Assembly (NCBI GenBank): GCA_020025375.1
Contig: JAHHSF010000018.1
Coordinates: forward strand, 1 to 15,268
Length of the DNA stretch: 15,268 nt
DNA from: Oscillospiraceae bacterium
GTDB lineage: Bacteria > Bacillota > Clostridia > Oscillospirales > Oscillospiraceae
Direction: 5' to 3'
A program made the position numbers and the translations under genes. Every line of letters starts with the position of its first letter. Positions within the stretch are counted from its first letter, which is position 1. The notes below the pieces were generated by a model. That model was not told where the DNA came from and searched no databases. It saw only the letters and a program-made list of their open reading frames with translations. Below are positions 12,090 through 15,268 of the stretch, piece after piece.

Positions 12090-13103
12090 ATGATTGTCAT
12101 TCTGAAACCCAATCCCAACCGGGACCAGCTGGACAGCCTCATCGCCTGGCTTCAGGAAAAGGGTGTGGTCATACACACCAGCGTGGGCGAACACAGCACC
12201 ATTCTGGGCCTGGTGGGTGACACCTCCCAGCTGGACGCCGACCTCATTGCCGCGCTGGACATCGTAGAGGGTGTGCGGCGAATCCAGGAGCCCTACAAAA
12301 AGGCCAACCGGAAGTTCCACCCAGAAGACACTGTGGTCCAGGTGGGCAACACCCAGGTGGGCGGCGGCAACCTGACCCTCATGGCCGGGCCCTGCTCGGT
12401 GGAGTCCGAGGAGCAGGTGGTGGCCATTGCCAAGGCGGTAAAGGCGAGCGGTGCCACCCTGCTCCGGGGCGGTGCCTTCAAGCCCCGGACCTCCCCTTAC
12501 TCCTTCCAGGGCCTGGGGGCCATGGGCCTGGAGTTCCTGAAGGTGGCCCGGCAGGAGACCGGCCTGCCCATCGTCACCGAGCTGATGGACATGAGCCAGC
12601 TCCCCCTCTTCAAAGATGTGGACCTCATCCAGATCGGAGCCCGGAACATGCAGAATTTTGACCTTTTGAAGGCGGTGGGCCAGCAGGACAAGCCCGTGAT
12701 GATCAAGCGGGGCATGTCCGCCACCTATGAGGAGTGGCTTATGAGCGCCGAGTACGTCATGGCTGGCGGCAACCCCAACGTCATCCTCTGTGAGCGGGGC
12801 GTACGTACCTTTGAGACATACACCCGCAATACTCTGGACATTACCGCTATCCCGGTCCTGCGAAAACTCACCCATCTGCCGATCATCATCGACCCCAGCC
12901 ACGCCGCCGGAAAGAGCTGGCTGGTGGATCCTTTGGCCCGGGGCGCGGTGGCCGCCGGTTGCGACGGTCTGCTCATCGAGGTCCACAATGACCCCGCGAC
13001 GGCCCTGTGCGACGGTCCCCAGTCCCTGAGACCCGAGGTCTTCGATACCCTGGCCAGGAAACTGCTGACCCTCCACGAGACCATGAAGACCCTTGAGGGC
13101 TGA
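12090..13103 (+). CDS. aroF: 3-deoxy-7-phosphoheptulonate (DAHP) synthase, type I-beta with N-terminal regulatory domain
   Basis: Catalyses the first step of the shikimate pathway, joining phosphoenolpyruvate and erythrose 4-phosphate. The protein has 337 residues. Residues 1 to about 70 form a ferredoxin-like (ACT-like) domain of the kind that gives Phe/Tyr feedback inhibition in the Thermotoga maritima enzyme. The barrel follows, with AGPCSVES (metal ligand Cys102), KPRTSPYSFQG (131-141), IKRGMSATYEEWL, IIDPSHAAGK (His271), LLIEVHNDP (Glu297) and Asp308, the ligand set of this subclass. The ATG has TAGGAGG eight bases upstream. It is the first structural gene after the attenuator. Expression would be set by aromatic tRNA charging through the leader, and activity by end products through the N-terminal domain. 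The next gene starts three bases after its stop. Confidence 0.97.
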   Translation: MIVILKPNPNRDQLDSLIAWLQEKGVVIHTSVGEHSTILGLVGDTSQLDADLIAALDIVEGVRRIQEPYKKANRKFHPEDTVVQVGNTQVGGGNLTLMAGPCSVESEEQVVAIAKAVKASGATLLRGGAFKPRTSPYSFQGLGAMGLEFLKVARQETGLPIVTELMDMSQLPLFKDVDLIQIGARNMQNFDLLKAVGQQDKPVMIKRGMSATYEEWLMSAEYVMAGGNPNVILCERGVRTFETYTRNTLDITAIPVLRKLTHLPIIIDPSHAAGKSWLVDPLARGAVAAGCDGLLIEVHNDPATALCDGPQSLRPEVFDTLARKLLTLHETMKTLEG

Positions 13104-13106
13104 TCG

Positions 13107-13943
13107 ATGAAAATTGGAATCGTCGGCCTGGGGCTCATCGGCGGCTCCATGGCAAAGAGCGTCAAGGCCCGTACCGCCCACACCGTCTGGGGCGTAGACC
13201 TGAACAGCGAGACCATGACGATGGCCCGGATGTGCGGGGCCATCGACGGCCCCCTGACGGAGGAGAACCTGTCTCAGTGCGACCTCATCCTGGTGGCCCT
13301 CCGCCCCGGCGCGGCCATTGACTGGGTGCGGGCCAATGCGGGTCACATCGCCAGTTCCGCCATCCTGGTGGACCTGTGTGGGGTAAAGCGGGTGGTGGTG
13401 AAGGCCATCGCCCCCATCGCTGCGGCCCACGGCTTCGCCTACATCGGCGGCCACCCCATGGCGGGTCGGGAGCGGGGCGGCTTCACCGCCGCCACCGACG
13501 ACCTGTACGTAGGGGCTTCCATGATCCTCACCCCGGACCAGCGGACCGACATGCAACTTTTGGAGTCTCTGAAGGTCTTTTTCCTGGACGTTGGCTTTGC
13601 CCGGCTCACCTTCTCTGACCCGGAGGAGCATGACCGCATCATCGCCTTTACCTCCCAGCTGGCCCACATTGTCTCAAGCGCTTACGTGAAATCGCCGGAG
13701 GCCCAGCGCCGCCGGGGCTTTTCCGCCGGGAGTTTTCAGGACATGACCCGGGTGGCCCGGCTGGATGAGGATATGTGGACCGAACTTTTTCTGGATGATG
13801 CCGACTATCTCACCGGGGAGTTGGACGTGCTCATCGGCCACCTCACCCAGTACGCCGATGCCCTGAAGGCCAAGGACCCCGAACTCTTGCGTGCCCTGCT
13901 GAAGGACGGCCGGGAAAAGAAAGCCTCCGCCGGGGGCAACTAA
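13107..13943 (+). CDS. tyrA: Prephenate dehydrogenase
   Basis: Oxidatively decarboxylates prephenate to 4-hydroxyphenylpyruvate, the last committed step to tyrosine, using NAD(P). The 278-residue protein begins with a Rossmann motif GLGLIGGS (residues 7-14); Asp31 after the second strand favours NAD. Substrate-site motifs are GGHPMAGRERGGF (His116), FTSQLAHIVSSAY (His187) and SFQDMTRVA (Arg215). There is no chorismate mutase domain and no C-terminal ACT domain, which longer Gram-positive TyrA proteins carry, so feedback control is probably left to the leader and to DAHP synthase. The ATG follows the aroF stop by three bases with only a weak GAGGG site, implying translational coupling. Confidence 0.95.
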   Translation: MKIGIVGLGLIGGSMAKSVKARTAHTVWGVDLNSETMTMARMCGAIDGPLTEENLSQCDLILVALRPGAAIDWVRANAGHIASSAILVDLCGVKRVVVKAIAPIAAAHGFAYIGGHPMAGRERGGFTAATDDLYVGASMILTPDQRTDMQLLESLKVFFLDVGFARLTFSDPEEHDRIIAFTSQLAHIVSSAYVKSPEAQRRRGFSAGSFQDMTRVARLDEDMWTELFLDDADYLTGELDVLIGHLTQYADALKAKDPELLRALLKDGREKKASAGGN

Positions 13944-13961
13944 AACAAAGGAGTGCTTCCC

Positions 13962-15047
13962 ATGAACTCCCCCCAAACAATTCAAGTGAATACCGGCGTA
14001 CCCTACGCCATTTCCATCGGCTCCGGCCTGCTGGACCAGGCGGGGGAGCGGCTGAAGCCCGTCCTGCCCAGGGCCACCCGCCTTTTCGTGGTGACCGATA
14101 GCAACGTGGGAGCCCGGTACGCCGACCGGCTGTTGAACAGCCTGACCACCGCCGGGTTCCTGGTCCATTGCCACACCGTCCCCGCCGGGGAAAGCACCAA
14201 GTGCCCCGCCCGACTCACCGAGCTCTGGGAGGCTATGATGGCCTTTGGCCTCACACGGACCGACGGTGTGGTGGCCCTGGGCGGTGGCGTGGTGGGGGAC
14301 CTGGCGGGCTTCGCCGCCGCCACCATCCTGCGGGGGGTAGACTTCATCCAGATTCCCACCACCCTTCTGGCCCAGGTGGACTCCTCCGTGGGCGGTAAGG
14401 TGGCCATCGACCTGGACCACGGCAAGAATTTGGCAGGGACCTTCTGGCACCCCAGGGCCGTCCTCATGGACCCTGCGGTTCTGGACACCCTCCCCCTGCC
14501 CGTGTTCATGGAGGGCATGGCCGAGGTGGTGAAATACGGCTGTATCTTTGACCGGGACTTCTTTGATTTCCTGGTGAAGCGCCCCTCCCGCCGGGAATTG
14601 ATGGCCGATATTGAACACATTCTGTATACCTGTTGCGAGTTAAAACGGAGGGTAGTTGAACAAGATGAGCGGGACACCGGGGTGCGGATGCTTCTGAACT
14701 TCGGTCACACCCTGGGCCACGCCTACGAGCTGGCGGGCCACTACACCGAGTGGAGCCACGGCGCGGCGGTGGCCGCCGGGATGTGCGCCGCCGCCCAGGT
14801 TGGGATGGGGTTGGGCCTCACACCCCCGGAGGCGGTGGAGGCGGTGATGGAGGCGGTGGCCGCCCTGGGCCTGCCCACCGCCATCCCCTGCTCTTTGGAG
14901 GAGTACGCCGCCGCCATCGGCCTGGACAAAAAAGGGGTCGGGACGGACATCTCCCTCATCGTCCTGGAGGACATTGGCCATGCCATGGCCTACAAGATGC
15001 CCAAGGACAAGCTCCTGGCACAGCTGGAAGCCCTGTGCGGAAAGTGA
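13962..15047 (+). CDS. aroB: 3-dehydroquinate synthase
   Basis: Second enzyme of the shikimate pathway; converts DAHP to 3-dehydroquinate with NAD and a metal ion. The 361-residue protein shows VALGGGVVGDLAGFAAATILRG (nucleotide site, residues about 104-125), IPTTLLAQVDSSVGGKVAID, EVVKYG with metal ligand Glu188, FGHTLGHA with His249, and WSHGAAVAAGM with His266. The ATG at 13962 is eight bases after GGAG; a GTG three codons earlier overlaps that site and is less likely. It follows tyrA by 18 bases and precedes aroA by 7, all in one operon. Confidence 0.97.
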   Translation: MNSPQTIQVNTGVPYAISIGSGLLDQAGERLKPVLPRATRLFVVTDSNVGARYADRLLNSLTTAGFLVHCHTVPAGESTKCPARLTELWEAMMAFGLTRTDGVVALGGGVVGDLAGFAAATILRGVDFIQIPTTLLAQVDSSVGGKVAIDLDHGKNLAGTFWHPRAVLMDPAVLDTLPLPVFMEGMAEVVKYGCIFDRDFFDFLVKRPSRRELMADIEHILYTCCELKRRVVEQDERDTGVRMLLNFGHTLGHAYELAGHYTEWSHGAAVAAGMCAAAQVGMGLGLTPPEAVEAVMEAVAALGLPTAIPCSLEEYAAAIGLDKKGVGTDISLIVLEDIGHAMAYKMPKDKLLAQLEALCGK

Positions 15048-15054
15048 GGACCTT

Positions 15055-15268
15055 ATGAACGTCACCATTCAACCGAAAAAACTGGCTGGGACCGTCACCC
15101 CGCCCCCCAGCAAGTCCATGGCCCACCGGGCCGTGCTGGCCTCTATGCTGTCGGGGAGCGGGTGCCTGACCTCCCATTCAGCCTGGTCCCAGGATCTTTT
15201 AGCCACCAGCCGGTGCGTGGCCGCCCTGCAGCAGGATGTCTCCCGGGATGGGCTCCCCTTCCTGGACT
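15055..15268 (+). CDS. aroA: 3-phosphoshikimate 1-carboxyvinyltransferase (EPSP synthase), 3' end beyond window
   Basis: The first 71 residues of EPSP synthase, which joins phosphoenolpyruvate to shikimate 3-phosphate. PPPSKSMAHRAVLASML (Lys20, Ser21, Arg25) is the invariant N-terminal substrate-binding motif. The SQD at residues about 45-47 is where the family usually has SxD. The remaining 350 or so residues lie outside the window. The ATG has GAGGA upstream and follows the aroB stop by seven bases. Later shikimate genes such as aroC are probably downstream. Confidence 0.93.
   Translation, partial: MNVTIQPKKLAGTVTPPPSKSMAHRAVLASMLSGSGCLTSHSAWSQDLLATSRCVAALQQDVSRDGLPFLD

Noticed and set aside
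12003..13667. Minus-strand open frame of 554 codons opposite aroF and tyrA
   Set aside because: It spans two real genes and the attenuator, and its translation has no recognisable domain. It is a GC-driven shadow.

Overview
The window looks like the chromosome of a fairly GC-rich member of the Bacillota, class Clostridia, most likely an Oscillospirales-type gut anaerobe. The reasons are strong AGGAGG-type ribosome binding sites at most genes, Gram-positive sigma-A-like promoters, a PepV/Sapep-type dipeptidase, a DHHW plus MBOAT O-acetylation pair, and an aro operon led by a Thermotoga/Bacillus-type DAHP synthase. The genus is inference; there is no rRNA or other marker in view.

Layout. (1) 1-1803, minus strand: a YheO/DauR-like PAS-HTH regulator followed two bases later by a PepV-type M20 dipeptidase that runs off the left edge. 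(2) 1884-4569, minus strand: a two-gene operon (MBOAT acyltransferase, then DHHW protein) with its own extended -10 promoter and a strong terminator, probably for O-acetylating a cell-surface polymer. (3) 4698-5650, minus strand: a LysR regulator starting at TTG. (4) 5651-5919: a divergent control region with overlapping back-to-back promoters and several inverted repeats. (5) 5920-11734, plus strand: a six-gene operon encoding a PatB/MalY-like PLP enzyme, an M20D amidohydrolase, two small multi-pass membrane proteins (one of the DUF5058 family), a VOC/glyoxalase-like protein and a divergent BKACE-family protein. It ends at a perfect 13-bp hairpin terminator. (6) 11829-15268, plus strand: an aromatic amino acid operon, aroF-tyrA-aroB-aroA (the last cut by the right edge).

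Two things stand out. First, aroF is preceded by an unannotated leader system: a sigma-A-like promoter, a 34-codon ORF with a good ribosome binding site in which 10 residues are Tyr or Phe (nine of them within residues 10-24), a competing antiterminator helix and a perfect 11-bp terminator with six T's. This is what classical ribosome-mediated attenuation by Phe/Tyr-tRNA would need. It fits the downstream enzymes, which make chorismate and tyrosine.

Second, the LysR-controlled cluster looks like a complete but uncharacterised import-and-degradation pathway. A probable two-subunit membrane transporter would bring in an N-acylated or amide-linked compound, the M20D enzyme would release the amine, and the PLP enzyme would cleave or transaminate it. 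The VOC and BKACE-like proteins would handle the carbon skeleton. The BKACE-like protein keeps the two metal-binding histidines but seems to have lost several residues used by the known beta-keto acid cleavage enzyme. The middle genes of the cluster are visibly less GC-rich than those on either side, so the operon may have been assembled from different sources.
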